The notes: generated from the letters alone by a model not told the origin. A stretch of 64,000 nt of DNA from Armatimonadota bacterium (GCA_026392155.1 JAPLCP010000079.1:1-64000); one strand, 5' to 3'; positions 39,086 to 49,482 are shown, numbered from the stretch's first letter. Program-made: numbers and translations.

Positions 39086-40300
39086 ATGCCAATATTCCGC
39101 TACGAAGCCACGGAGACCGATGGACGCGTTCTGCGGGGCGCGATGGATGCCGCCAGCCCACAAGAGGTCGAGCGGCGCCTCTCAGGGAAAGGCTACACCC
39201 GGATCGAGATTCAGGGGAACATAGCCCCCCCCACCCCGACACTGGCTCCCCCATTATTGGGGGCGACAGGACTTGTTCCGGCGGCACGGGCAGAGGACCT
39301 GGGACTTTTCTTTCGACAGATGGGCTCGCTCTTGCATGCAGGGATGACACCGGGAGCCGCACTCTCGAACCTTGCGCCGCGCACGGCCAACCCACAGCTC
39401 CAAGCAGCGGGGCTGGTTATGGCACAGAATGTCGCGCAGGGAGCGTCTTGGGCCGGAGAGATGGCTAGAACGAATGGGCTCTTTCCCGCGCACATGGTTG
39501 GGCTCGTGGCCGCAGGCGAGGCGGGTGGTTTTCTGCCGTTTTCCTGCGAAGAGGCCGCGCTGGGAGCCGAGCAGGACGCGGCGCTTCGCCAAGGACTCGG
39601 CTGGGTGCGCTTTCTGATCTGGCAGAGTATCTGGTCGGTTCTGCTCTTCCAGCCGATGTTTCCCAGTATTGACACCAAGAACTTTGAGAATATTAAAGGC
39701 CACGCGCTGACCTATCTGAAGTGGGAGGGATTTCTCTGTGTTCCGCTGGGGATCGCGATGCACCTGGGAGCCCATCTCGGTGGGAAGTGGTGGTCCAGCC
39801 CCGCCGGAGCCCACCTGCGCGACTCGCTCTCGCTCCGCATCCCGGTGATGGCCAAGCTCCACCGGGCACGGGCACTTGCCAGCTTTACCCGCGTGCTCTC
39901 TCGGCTACTGCGGGCGGGCGTGGGATCGTCGGTGGCCTACGAAGCCGCTGCCAATGCGGTTCCCAACTCCGTCCTCCGGAGCCAGCTGATGCGTGGCCTT
40001 CCTGAGATTCGTTCGGCGCGGGGGCTCGACAGCGCCATCCAAGCCACAGGACTCATGGACCACGACCCGATCCAGCTCCTGGTCACCGGCCAGCAGACCG
40101 GTCAGCTCACCGAGACTCTGGATCAGGTCACGGCGTTCTACCAAGAAGAGGCCGCCCGCGCCACCGATGCCGCGCGCAAGTCACAGAAACAGCTCGCGGG
40201 TATCATTACCATTGTCTCGATGGGCTATGTCACGATTCTGGCAACCTACTACATCTACAAAATGGGCTTCCAGATCGCCGACGGAATCGCACAAGAATAA
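39086..40300 (+). CDS. GspF/PilC-type inner membrane protein (copy 1)
   Basis: MPIFRYEATETDGRVLRGAMDAASPQEVERRL; LGLFFRQMGSLLHAGMTPGAALS; family-D-like palindrome in linker at 39248-39263. Confidence 0.8.
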   Translation: MPIFRYEATETDGRVLRGAMDAASPQEVERRLSGKGYTRIEIQGNIAPPTPTLAPPLLGATGLVPAARAEDLGLFFRQMGSLLHAGMTPGAALSNLAPRTANPQLQAAGLVMAQNVAQGASWAGEMARTNGLFPAHMVGLVAAGEAGGFLPFSCEEAALGAEQDAALRQGLGWVRFLIWQSIWSVLLFQPMFPSIDTKNFENIKGHALTYLKWEGFLCVPLGIAMHLGAHLGGKWWSSPAGAHLRDSLSLRIPVMAKLHRARALASFTRVLSRLLRAGVGSSVAYEAAANAVPNSVLRSQLMRGLPEIRSARGLDSAIQATGLMDHDPIQLLVTGQQTGQLTETLDQVTAFYQEEAARATDAARKSQKQLAGIITIVSMGYVTILATYYIYKMGFQIADGIAQE

Positions 40301-40304
40301 TTTC

Positions 40305-41552
40305 ATGCCAACATTTTCCTACCACGCCAAAGACCATGAGGGGCGGCGGATCTCCGGGTTGATTGAAGCGGTCAATCCAAGCCTTGCGGCCGCTTCTCTT
40401 CGCGAGCAGGGGCTCTTTCCCAGTAAGATCGAGCTGGCTCCCCCAGGCACTACCTACGACCACACGCTCCCGCCGACGCCCAACCCACAGCGCCCTCTCT
40501 CACTCGATCAGCCCAATCGGATCGAAGCGGCTCCGTTTGCCGTCTCGGTGCCTCTCCAAGAGCTGGCGATGTTCTACCGGCAGTTCGCGACTCTCCTGCG
40601 CTCAGGGGTTCCCCTGATCCAGGCGCTGAATGCGCTGGAGCAGCAGACCCGCCACACGCGCCTCAAAAAGATTCTGCGTGAGTGCCAGGCGACGATCTCC
40701 AACGGGGCTCCTCTCTCCCAGGTGATGGCCAACTACTCTGCGGTCTTCACCACGATGCAGGTGGAGCTGATCCGCGCAGGTGAGACGGGCGGCATGCTGG
40801 AGACGATGTGTAATCGCCTCGCGGACTACTTAGAGCGGGAGATCGAGATTCGGCGCAAGCTCTCCCGCGAGTCGCTCTACCCCAAGATCGTGCTCTCTCT
40901 GGCGGGGATTGTCTATCTGATTGTGAAGTGGACGCGTGCGGGGATGGGAGCGACGGGCAATGCGCTGGTTCTGGAGAAAGTCAAGTTCGCGGTGATCGTG
41001 GCCGTGACGCTTGCCTTTCTCTGGTGGCTGGCACGCTTCCTGAATCAGTTCCCCGCCTTTGGTGCCGCTTGGGATAACGTCAAGATGTTCATCCCCGGTG
41101 TCGGCGGCGTCTCCCGGCGCTACGCCACGGCGCGGTTCTGCCGAGCACTCGCGGCGCTTTTTGCCGGAGGCGTAAATATTGTCCGAGCGGTCGAGATCGC
41201 AGGGCGTGCCTGTGGAAACCGAGCGATTGCTCAGGCGATGCTCGATGGGGTGCCACTCCTGATGTCGGGCAAGGGAATCGCCGCCGTTCTGGAGCAGTCG
41301 GGGGTTTTGTCTCCCATTGCCGTGCAGATGGCTCGCACGGGTGAGTCCACGGGTAGTTTAGATGAGATGCTCAACCGCGTCGCAGATTTCTTAGAGTCCG
41401 AGGCGGACATGAAGGCACACCGGCTAGCAACCGTGATGGGGGTATTAGCGATCTTAGTGGCCGCCGTGATTGTGCTGATGGTCGCGATCCAGGCCTATAC
41501 GGGAATGGCAAACCAGGCAATGAGCTCCGCCGACGGTGGCGGGAGCGATTAG
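40305..41552 (+). CDS. GspF/PilC-type inner membrane protein (copy 2)
   Basis: MPTFSYHAKDHEGRRISGLIEAVNPSLAAASLREQGLFP; LAMFYRQFATLLRSGVPLIQAL; start reset to 40305. Confidence 0.9.
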   Translation: MPTFSYHAKDHEGRRISGLIEAVNPSLAAASLREQGLFPSKIELAPPGTTYDHTLPPTPNPQRPLSLDQPNRIEAAPFAVSVPLQELAMFYRQFATLLRSGVPLIQALNALEQQTRHTRLKKILRECQATISNGAPLSQVMANYSAVFTTMQVELIRAGETGGMLETMCNRLADYLEREIEIRRKLSRESLYPKIVLSLAGIVYLIVKWTRAGMGATGNALVLEKVKFAVIVAVTLAFLWWLARFLNQFPAFGAAWDNVKMFIPGVGGVSRRYATARFCRALAALFAGGVNIVRAVEIAGRACGNRAIAQAMLDGVPLLMSGKGIAAVLEQSGVLSPIAVQMARTGESTGSLDEMLNRVADFLESEADMKAHRLATVMGVLAILVAAVIVLMVAIQAYTGMANQAMSSADGGGSD

Positions 41553-41610
41553 CTTCTCCCCACTCGATTGGGGGCATAAAAAAAAGATGAAACTTTTTTA
41601 TCGGGAACTC

Positions 41611-41712
41611 TTGACATAATCTTTAGCGTAAGTTATAGTCTCGTTGTGTGATCTCCTTTTCTCTCCACGTGCTGTGGAAGCGGTCAATCGCTTTAGATTG
41701 ACCGCTTTTTTT
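41611..41712 (+). ncRNA. Candidate small RNA with own promoter and terminator
   Basis: TTGACA 41611-41616, 17-nt spacer, TATAGT 41634-41639; terminator AAGCGGTCAATC GCTTTA GATTGACCGCTT (41678-41707)+T-run; predicted RNA ~41646-41712. Confidence 0.55.
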
Positions 41713-41720
41713 TGCGATTG

Positions 41721-41746
41721 CCCTCCTCCCGATAACGGGAGGAGGG
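41721..41746. repeat. Palindromic element family C, short copy
   Basis: CCCTCCTCCCG ATAA CGGGAGGAGGG perfect 11-bp arms. Confidence 0.8.
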
Positions 41747-41759
41747 GAGAAAAAAGGAA

Positions 41760-42621
41760 TTAGATCTCCGCGATGGCGCGGTTCATCAGGCTCCGGCAGA
41801 GCGACTGCGTCCCGGTGTGGGTGAAGTAGTCCGTGTGGGTGTCAATCAGCGCGGCGACGACATCCATCTTGCCCTCTAAACCATCAATGCGGCCTTTCAG
41901 GCTCTCGTAGATGTTCTCGGGGGTGAGGCCACGCTCTTGTACAAAGTTGCCGATCCAGCCAGAGACAGCCCCAAAGGTCTGCCCGATAAAGCCAAGCTGC
42001 CCGAGCGTGTCGCCGCCGGGGATCATGGACTTAAGCGCACTAAGCGTCTGGTTGCTCTCCAGGTGGCTGGCCGAGAAGCCCCGCAGGCTACTGTCCACTT
42101 TATCCAGAAACTCTGGCCCTAGTGGGAGCAGGCCATCGAAGGTCACGAGCGCTGCCATTCGGATCAGTGAGGCGTGCTCGTACTGGCCTAGCGCGGCCAC
42201 AAAGTCGCCAATAGAGTCGCCAGGAAGCCCATTGACATAGGATTTTCACCGTGAGATCCACCGTCTGAAGCGCCTCGTCATTGGGCGTAAGCTTCTCCAA
42301 GAACTTCAGCGCCGAGAAGCGCTCACCGAGCTGGTGGGCGATGGAGACATTGCCCAGCTTGTGGTCGGTGGAGTCTACGGCCTGGTAGATCCACAGCGCT
42401 CTTTGATACCCCTCTGCCGGATCGGCAAAGAGCTGGAGCGTGCGGTCTGAGACCTGCTGCAAGAGCCCTGGATCGCTCTCGCCAGTGTAGGCTGAGAGCA
42501 TGTTCTCAAAGCCGACGATATTGTCCCACTGCCCTGGTGCGACCCAGTCCAGCGCCTTCAGTGCCCCAATCGTGATCCCCGCCGTCGGCAGGCGATCTGC
42601 ATAAACATTAATATCTTCCAT
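41760..42621 (-). pseudogene. Hypothetical protein (~286 aa) split by a single-nucleotide frameshift
   Basis: ORF 42100-42621 runs into ..LTVKI; shifting one nt gives YVNGLPGDSIGDFVAALGQYEHASLIRMAAL continuing in ORF 41760-42200. Confidence 0.7.
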
Positions 42622-42637
42622 AATAAATTCCTTATTG

Positions 42638-42667
42638 TCCCCCCGTTGGACGGGGGCTAGGGGGGGA
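42638..42667. repeat. Palindromic element family D
   Basis: CCCCCGT TGG ACGGGGG (42640-42656) followed by GGGGGGG. Confidence 0.7.
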
Positions 42668-42669
42668 GG

Positions 42670-43290
42670 CTATTTCAGCCCCGCCAGCCCACTGAGATCA
42701 AACTTCTCCAGCCACGCTTGCATATCGGCATCGCTGAGAGCGCCGCCCGTGGCACGAATCTTCACTTGGTAGCGATCCCCCACCAGCATGGCAATTCCGC
42801 TCATGCCGTCGTTGGTGGCCGGGTTACCCGCAACCGAGCGCCCGGCGGACTTGAACTTATCGCGGCTACTGGGCAGCGCGGCGCAGTCGTTGATCGAGAG
42901 CGTCGCGACGGTCTTTCCGCCTTTGTTTAAGTTGGCCATGGCAAAGCCATTTTTCTCTTGGGTAAAGATTCGGTCGTAGCCATCCGCATCATTGGGGAAA
43001 AACTTATTGAGCGCACTGCCTGGCACCGGCTTTGCAGGAAGCGTCGTCGTGCCCACAGCCCCTGAGCTTGTGGGAGCACTCTTCGGACCACCATTTTTAA
43101 GTGCCCGAGGGTCAGGGGGAAGATCGGGCATGCCAGATCGGCCAGCCGGGGCGCTCATGACAGGCGGTGCGGGAGGCGGAGCACTGGGTGCTGGATTGCA
43201 ACCAGAGAAACAGCCCGAGATCGGCTGCGTCGCCAGCCCGAGGAGCAAGGTGAGAGCAAGGCTAGGTTTGAGAGTGTGAGGAATTCGCAT
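42670..43290 (-). CDS. Putative lipoprotein
   Basis: MRIPHTLKPSLALTLLLGLATQPISGC lipobox; Pro-rich linker; start reset to 43290. Confidence 0.65.
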   Translation of the reverse strand: MRIPHTLKPSLALTLLLGLATQPISGCFSGCNPAPSAPPPAPPVMSAPAGRSGMPDLPPDPRALKNGGPKSAPTSSGAVGTTTLPAKPVPGSALNKFFPNDADGYDRIFTQEKNGFAMANLNKGGKTVATLSINDCAALPSSRDKFKSAGRSVAGNPATNDGMSGIAMLVGDRYQVKIRATGGALSDADMQAWLEKFDLSGLAGLK

Positions 43291-43381
43291 CGGATAATCC
43301 TTTAGTTTGTCTGATTCGTCAAGTTCATCTGGACGAAAAGTCGCAAACGAATTATATACCACGTTGGGTACAACAAAGATT

Positions 43382-44749
43382 ATGACGACGGCACAACACC
43401 AAGAGTTTCTGAGGGACGGCTATGCGATACTTCACCCGGCTCTGCCCGCCTCACTTCATGCACAGATCCAGCAGCGGCTTGCCTTTGTGCTCAAGCAAGA
43501 GTTTAATCTGGGGAACAATATCTTGCCCGCCGTCCCCGAGCTTCAGCAAGTCCTAGATACGCCGGAGCTGGTTGCGGCGCTCACTCAAGTTCTGGGAAAC
43601 GGCTACGTGCTCCATCCCCATCGGTTTTGCCACAATAATGAGCCCGCCCAGCAGACGGACACGGGCGTGAAAGCAGGAGCGGGAACCAATGCATTTATTG
43701 GGTGGCACCAGGACTCTCACAGCCCCCTCGCCCGGCCTCGGCACCACGCCTGCCGCTACGCGATGGTGCTCTACTACCCGCAGGACACCCCCCAGGAGCA
43801 CGGCCCCACGCAGCTGATTCCGGGCACGCACTACAGCCGTGAGCTGACCGAGGCCGACTACGTGCGCGGCTTCCAGGCGGCAGGCCCAGCAGGGACGTGC
43901 GTGCTGGTGCACTTTGATATCGCGCACGGCGGCTCGCTGAATTTGCTAGAGCAAACCCGCTACATGGTCAAGTTTGTCTTCGTGCGCACCGAGGAGCCTG
44001 AAAGCTTTGCGCTGCCAACCCAGCCCGTCCCCGACATCGCTGAGCTCCCCGCGCTCCTGGCCGCACTCAATGGCCCGGAGCCCGCGCGACTTCACGCGAT
44101 CTACTCCCTCGCCGCGCTGGGCGAGCCCGCCGTGGCTCCGCTGTGCGCTGCATTAGCTAGCCGCACAGATAGTGGCTGGGCCGAGAGCGCGATTGTGATG
44201 GACGATGCCGCCTACGCCTTGGCCGCTCTGGGAGCACCTGCCGTCACTGCTCTGAGGGGCCTGCTGGATCATCCGTCGGAGTGGGTGCAGCTCAACGCGA
44301 TCTTTGCGCTGGGCGAGCTGGGACGGAGAGCAAGCGCCGCCTCAGACGCGCTGATCGGCAAGCTCACCTCGCCTTCGCACCCCGTTGTTCGAACGGCCCT
44401 GGATGCGCTGGGCCAGCTCGGGGCCGATGAAGCCGTGCTCCTCCCCGAGCTGCGCCGCCTCCTGCTCACGAGCAATCCCGACTGGCAGGAGCCGCTCTAC
44501 CGAACGTGGACCGGCGAGAACCAGGTGCGAGTGAACGCGATCTGTGCGCTTCTCAAGCTCGGCTGGCACTCCGACGAAGCATTAGACTTAGTCATCGCCT
44601 CGCTCAACGATCCCTGCGGCTATGTCGGCGGCTTTGGGATTGAGATTTTAGAGCGCTCCGGCAAGCCCAAAGCGCTTAGAGCGGCGCTTCACTATCTCAA
44701 AGCCCATCGGTGGGACAACACGCTGGGCAAGGGCGTGCGAACCTACTGA
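43382..44749 (+). CDS. Phytanoyl-CoA dioxygenase domain fused to HEAT repeats
   Basis: WHQDSHSPLARPRHHACRYAMVLYYPQDTPQEHGPTQLIPGTHYSRE then repeated AxYALAALGxPAVxxLxxLL units. Confidence 0.85.
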   Translation: MTTAQHQEFLRDGYAILHPALPASLHAQIQQRLAFVLKQEFNLGNNILPAVPELQQVLDTPELVAALTQVLGNGYVLHPHRFCHNNEPAQQTDTGVKAGAGTNAFIGWHQDSHSPLARPRHHACRYAMVLYYPQDTPQEHGPTQLIPGTHYSRELTEADYVRGFQAAGPAGTCVLVHFDIAHGGSLNLLEQTRYMVKFVFVRTEEPESFALPTQPVPDIAELPALLAALNGPEPARLHAIYSLAALGEPAVAPLCAALASRTDSGWAESAIVMDDAAYALAALGAPAVTALRGLLDHPSEWVQLNAIFALGELGRRASAASDALIGKLTSPSHPVVRTALDALGQLGADEAVLLPELRRLLLTSNPDWQEPLYRTWTGENQVRVNAICALLKLGWHSDEALDLVIASLNDPCGYVGGFGIEILERSGKPKALRAALHYLKAHRWDNTLGKGVRTY

Positions 44750-46104
44750 TCCCGTGAGCTCGTCGTTAGAGGCTCGGCATCGTTGCGGCGGCGGAGGCCT
44801 GGCGGCAGTAAGATCGCCAAGATGCTTCCGCAGAGGCTAAAGAGTCCCAGCACCATCAGGGGATACATAAAGCCCCCGGTTTTGTCCTTGACCCAGCCCA
44901 CTAGAAACGGCCCCGCAAAGCCTGCCAAGTTCCCCACCGAGTTGATTAGTGCCAGCCCTGCGGCCATCGCCGTACCTCGCAGAAAGAGCTGAGGGATGGC
45001 CCAGAATGGCCCTAAAATCGCCCACATCCCACTCGCGGCAACTGCCATCAGAGCGAGCCTTGCCCACACTGGCAGACCTGGCAAACCGGAACTAGCCATG
45101 GCAATCGCTCCGATCATCGCCGGAATCGCAATATGAAACCGCCGCTCCCCGGTCTTGTCAGAATGACGCGCATTGAGCACCATGACACAGGCCGAGATAC
45201 TATAGGGGATTGCTGTCAACAGACCCACTTTTATCAAGTCTGAGCCACCACCACTCATGTCTTTGACGATCTGTGGAATCCAGAAATTGATCCCATACAT
45301 CCCACCTACCATCAAAAAGAAAAGGGTGAAACAGTGCAGTACTCGGCTATCGTGCAGCTGCTCCCCCGCGATCTTAAGGTCACGTTTCAGCCCTTGCATT
45401 AACGGCTCGTCACTGTTATGTCGATCCGTTCGCTCCCCCAAGCGACTCTGAATGTAGTCCCGTTCCTCAGGGGTGAGCCACTTTGCATCGTGGGGGCCAT
45501 TGGGAAGGTAGGCGAGTACCACAAACCCGAAGAGAACGGCAGGAAAGCCCTCCAGAATAAAGAGCCACTGCCAGCCGAAGAGCCCCAGCCAGTTATGGGT
45601 GGCTTGCGTAATCCAGCCCGAGAGCGGGGCTCCAATAATAAAGGCAACTGCATTGGCCGTCATGAAGAGCGCCACAACCTGAGCGCGCTCTTTCTGCGTG
45701 AACCAGTAGGTGAGATAAAGTAGAACGCCAGGAAAGAAGCCTGCCTCCCCAATCCCGAGCAAGAAACGCAGACTATAGAAGCTAGGAACATCGCGCACTA
45801 GCGCCATTGCCATCGAGATCGCGCCCCAAGTGAACATGATCCGGGCAATCCATTTACGCGCACCGACTTTCTCTAATATCAGGTTACTGGGCACTTCAAA
45901 GAGAAAGTAGCCAAAGAAAAAGATTCCCGCGCCAATTCCATAAATGGTGTCCGTGAAGTGAAGATCTTTCTTCATATCAAGTGCTGCAAAGCCCACGTTC
46001 ACGCGATCCAGATAGGCAATCACATAGAGAAAAAACAAAAACGGGAGGAGGCGTAGCGCTGCCTTACGGATCGTCGGATGTTCCATGACAGACAGTTTCG
46101 ACAT
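44743..46104 (-). CDS. MFS transporter (ACS/anion:cation symporter type)
   Basis: YLDRVNVGFAALDMKKDLHFTDTIYGIGAGIFFFGYFLFEVPSNLILEKVGARKWIARIM. Confidence 0.9.
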   Translation of the reverse strand: MSKLSVMEHPTIRKAALRLLPFLFFLYVIAYLDRVNVGFAALDMKKDLHFTDTIYGIGAGIFFFGYFLFEVPSNLILEKVGARKWIARIMFTWGAISMAMALVRDVPSFYSLRFLLGIGEAGFFPGVLLYLTYWFTQKERAQVVALFMTANAVAFIIGAPLSGWITQATHNWLGLFGWQWLFILEGFPAVLFGFVVLAYLPNGPHDAKWLTPEERDYIQSRLGERTDRHNSDEPLMQGLKRDLKIAGEQLHDSRVLHCFTLFFLMVGGMYGINFWIPQIVKDMSGGGSDLIKVGLLTAIPYSISACVMVLNARHSDKTGERRFHIAIPAMIGAIAMASSGLPGLPVWARLALMAVAASGMWAILGPFWAIPQLFLRGTAMAAGLALINSVGNLAGFAGPFLVGWVKDKTGGFMYPLMVLGLFSLCGSILAILLPPGLRRRNDAEPLTTSSRDQ

Positions 46105-46199
46105 CCCCGTGTGAAAAACCTCCCAGGTAGTGCTGTAACAAAGCCCATCTCTACGGTATCCTCGGATCAGATATACAACAACTTGGGGAGGTTGGTTCT

Positions 46200-46736
46200 A
46201 TGACAAACGGGGATGTGGTCTTCTACTTGTCCATTCTGATCACGGTGCTGGTGACGCTTTGGGCGGCGATCTTGGCGGTGGGCCTGCTGTTTTCCGAGAA
46301 GACACGGCAGGCGGGGCGGCTGATCGAGAGCACGCCGGGGCGCTCGATTGGCTTTGGGGCGTTTCTGGCGCTGGTCGGGATCGGGCTGGGGATTGTGCTA
46401 CTAAGTAGCAAGAACGGCCTGTTCATGCTCATCGGCTGGGTGTTTTTGGGAATCACGCTTGGTATCTCGCTCGTGGGAAGCGCCGGACTGGCGCAGGTGA
46501 TCAGCAAGCGGATGCAGGCGCTTGCGCCCACGCAGAGTGCGCTGACGACGCTGGCGCGGGGTGGCGCACTTCTCATCGCGACCGGTGCCCTCCCGGCCGT
46601 CGGTTGGGTGCTGCTCTTCCCCCTTCAGCTCTTTGCCTCCCTTGGGGCAGGGTTCCAGGCGCTGACAAGCCGTGAGCGCTTCGCCTACGAGCAAATCACG
46701 GCGGCGAGCCCTCAGACACAGACGAACCAACAATGA
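46200..46736 (+). CDS. Multi-TM hypothetical protein
   Basis: Hydrophobic ORF overlapping the DUF1800 start by ATGA. Confidence 0.6.
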   Translation: MTNGDVVFYLSILITVLVTLWAAILAVGLLFSEKTRQAGRLIESTPGRSIGFGAFLALVGIGLGIVLLSSKNGLFMLIGWVFLGITLGISLVGSAGLAQVISKRMQALAPTQSALTTLARGGALLIATGALPAVGWVLLFPLQLFASLGAGFQALTSRERFAYEQITAASPQTQTNQQ

Positions 46737-48235
46737 GACGTCGGGAGCTACTTTTAGGCGCAGGCGTGGCTGGCGCGGCACTGGTAGGCTGTCAGCAAAA
46801 AGGCAAGCGAGGTGACGAAGGACCGCTTCGTGAGGCCCTGCGCAGCGTTCGCGACCCACGACCTCTCGTCCACACCAGTCCCCGTCCCCCGATGCGCCCC
46901 ATTGGAGATGCCAGCCACGGGTTGCTACTAAACCGGGCGGCGTTTGGACCGTCCGCCGCAGAGCTTCAGCGCCTTGGCGAGCTAGGAAAAGACGGCTGGC
47001 TGTCGGAGCAGCTCAAAGCGCCGGTGCACGACGACGACGAGTCGCTGGCCCTTCGCTGGCGGCTCAAGGGCCTGGAAGTCTTTCACACGCCCGCCTACGA
47101 GCTGCGAGACACTCCCCAAAAAGTGGTCATGGAGCAACTAGGCCGTAGCGCGATCCTGCGGGCGACCTACTCCCAGTGGCAGCTCCGTGAGCGGCTCTGT
47201 GACTTCTGGGCCAACCACCTAAATATCTATGCACGTAAAGTATACTCCGCCCCGACGCGCCCCAACACGGCGGCGGAGCTGATGTACTTACTCCCTACCG
47301 ATCTCACCCATGTCGTGCGGCAAAACGCCCTAGGCGCCGTCAAAGATGTCATCCGTGCCTCGATGAAGTCGGCGGCGATGCTGGGATACTTAGATCAGCA
47401 AGTCAGCGACGCCAAGCACCCCAACGAGAACTATGCCCGCGAGCTTCTGGAGCTCCACACGATGGGCGTAGACGGTGGCTACTCCCAACGCGATGTGATG
47501 GAGGTCGCACGCTGCCTGACCGGCTGGACAATCGAGGATCGCTTTCTCTCAGGCATTTTTCAAGATGGTATCCCGGAAGACCGGCATAAAACGGGTGAGG
47601 TCTACTTCAACGCCAAGCGCCACGACGATGGCGAAAAGCTGGTTCTGGGCACGAAAATCCCCGCAGGAGGCGGCAAGAAAGACGCGAGCATGGTCTTGGA
47701 CTTGATCGCCGCGCACCCTTCGACGGCTCGCTTTATCTCCCGCAAGCTCGTGCGCTACTTCTACGGCGACGACGAACACAGCACGGAGCTGACCGAGAAA
47801 GTGGCGGCGACCTACCAGAAATCCAGCGGTGCGATCACGGCGATGGTGCACACACTCTTCACCGCGCCCGAGTTTGATGCTGCCCCACCCATCCTGAAGC
47901 GCCCCTTTGACTTCACGATCAGCGCCCTGCGGGCCACCAACGCCCTCACCGACGGTAGCTTGGGCGTGCAAGACCATCTTACCCGCATGGGCCAGCCGCT
48001 CTACGAGTGGCCCATGCCCGATGGCTATCCCGAGAAAAACCTGGCGTGGACCGGCTCACTGCTGGCACGCTGGAACTTCGCCATCGCGCTGACATCCGGG
48101 GGAGTTGCGGCAACCCAGATAGACACGGACAAAGACGCTGCCCAAGCCCTGCTCGCCCCTCTCCCCGAGTTTTCCGGCAAGCCCGAGGAGCGCCTCGCGC
48201 TGGCGCTTGCCTCACCCGATTTTCATTGGAAGTAA
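46733..48235 (+). CDS. DUF1800 family protein
   Basis: LLLNRAAFGPSAAELQRL.., DFWANHLNIY, NENYARELLELHTMGVDGGYSQRDVMEVARCLTGWT. Confidence 0.9.
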   Translation: MRRRELLLGAGVAGAALVGCQQKGKRGDEGPLREALRSVRDPRPLVHTSPRPPMRPIGDASHGLLLNRAAFGPSAAELQRLGELGKDGWLSEQLKAPVHDDDESLALRWRLKGLEVFHTPAYELRDTPQKVVMEQLGRSAILRATYSQWQLRERLCDFWANHLNIYARKVYSAPTRPNTAAELMYLLPTDLTHVVRQNALGAVKDVIRASMKSAAMLGYLDQQVSDAKHPNENYARELLELHTMGVDGGYSQRDVMEVARCLTGWTIEDRFLSGIFQDGIPEDRHKTGEVYFNAKRHDDGEKLVLGTKIPAGGGKKDASMVLDLIAAHPSTARFISRKLVRYFYGDDEHSTELTEKVAATYQKSSGAITAMVHTLFTAPEFDAAPPILKRPFDFTISALRATNALTDGSLGVQDHLTRMGQPLYEWPMPDGYPEKNLAWTGSLLARWNFAIALTSGGVAATQIDTDKDAAQALLAPLPEFSGKPEERLALALASPDFHWK

Positions 48236-48240
48236 CAACA

Positions 48241-49473
48241 ATGAACCAATGGGGACTTTGTGAAGAAAATAGCCAGGCGGCGCAGAGCAGACGTGCACTA
48301 ATCGGAGGCGCACTCGCCGCCGCGATTATGGCCTGGGCAGGACGCTCGGCGCTGGCACAGCTGACGGTCGGTAAGACGAACCGAAAGCCGCTGGTGACGA
48401 TCTTTCTACGGGGCGCGATGGACGGCCTAACAGCGCTTCCCCCTACCGGAGATGATGAGTACTTTAAAAATCGCCCGACGATTAAAGTGACAAATGCACT
48501 CAAGCTAGATGGCTTCTTTGGGCTACACCCTGCGCTGGGGGCGCTTCATCCCCTGTACTTAGAGGGCAAGCTCGCGCCACTGCACGCGGTGGGCTCGCTG
48601 GATCAAAGCCGCTCGCACTTTGAGGCGATGGCCGTGATGGAGCGGGGAGCAGCCAGTGACCCCGCCAGTATTCCGTCGGGCTGGGTGGCACGCTACCTCT
48701 CCGCACTTCCCGAGGACAACCCCTCACCGCTCCGTGGCGTCGCCTTCAATACCATCCTGCCCGACATTCTCCGAGGCGCAACCAGTGCCATGGCGATCAA
48801 CAGCATCACGGATCTTCAGCTCCATGCCTCGCCCAGCCTACGCACAGCCATTGAGAGTATGTATGCCAAAGGCCACGATCCCGCCTCGGTCGCCGGACGA
48901 GAGACGCTGGAAGTTCTGAGAGTCTTAGAAAAACTTGATCCCAAGAGCTATAAGCCCGGTGGCGACGCAAAGTACCCCGAGTCTAACCTCGGAAATGGTC
49001 TACGCCAGACCGCGATGCTGCTCAAAGCGGGAGTCGGGCTCGAAACTGCGTGTCTAGATCGCGGCGGCTGGGACACGCACGTCGGGCAAAACACCCCGTT
49101 TCTGGCGCAGCAGCTCCAGGACGTGGGAGACTCCCTCGGGGCGTTTACGAAAGACCTCGGGCCACAGCTTGAGGATGTCACGATCGTGGTGATGACGGAG
49201 TTTGGACGACGGGTGGCGGAAAATAGTGGACTGGGCACGGATCACGGGCGAGCGAGTGCCTGGTTTGTGGCAGGGGGCGGCGTCGAGGGAGGGAAAGTCT
49301 ACGCCCGCTGGCCCGGCCTCAAAGACGATCAGCTCGAAGCTCCCGGCGATCTTAAAGTGACAACAGACTACCGCGATGTCCTCACCGAGCTGGCAGCACG
49401 GCAGATCGGCCTCGAAAAAGCCGCCGCCCTCTTTCCCACCGCACCCGGAAAATTGGTGGGGTTGTTCGGGTAG
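48241..49473 (+). CDS. DUF1501 family protein
   Basis: LVTIFLRGAMDGLTALPPTGDDEY, GGWDTHVGQN, TEFGRRVAENSGLGTDHGRASAWFV. Confidence 0.9.
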   Translation: MNQWGLCEENSQAAQSRRALIGGALAAAIMAWAGRSALAQLTVGKTNRKPLVTIFLRGAMDGLTALPPTGDDEYFKNRPTIKVTNALKLDGFFGLHPALGALHPLYLEGKLAPLHAVGSLDQSRSHFEAMAVMERGAASDPASIPSGWVARYLSALPEDNPSPLRGVAFNTILPDILRGATSAMAINSITDLQLHASPSLRTAIESMYAKGHDPASVAGRETLEVLRVLEKLDPKSYKPGGDAKYPESNLGNGLRQTAMLLKAGVGLETACLDRGGWDTHVGQNTPFLAQQLQDVGDSLGAFTKDLGPQLEDVTIVVMTEFGRRVAENSGLGTDHGRASAWFVAGGGVEGGKVYARWPGLKDDQLEAPGDLKVTTDYRDVLTELAARQIGLEKAAALFPTAPGKLVGLFG

Positions 49474-49482
49474 AATGACGGC

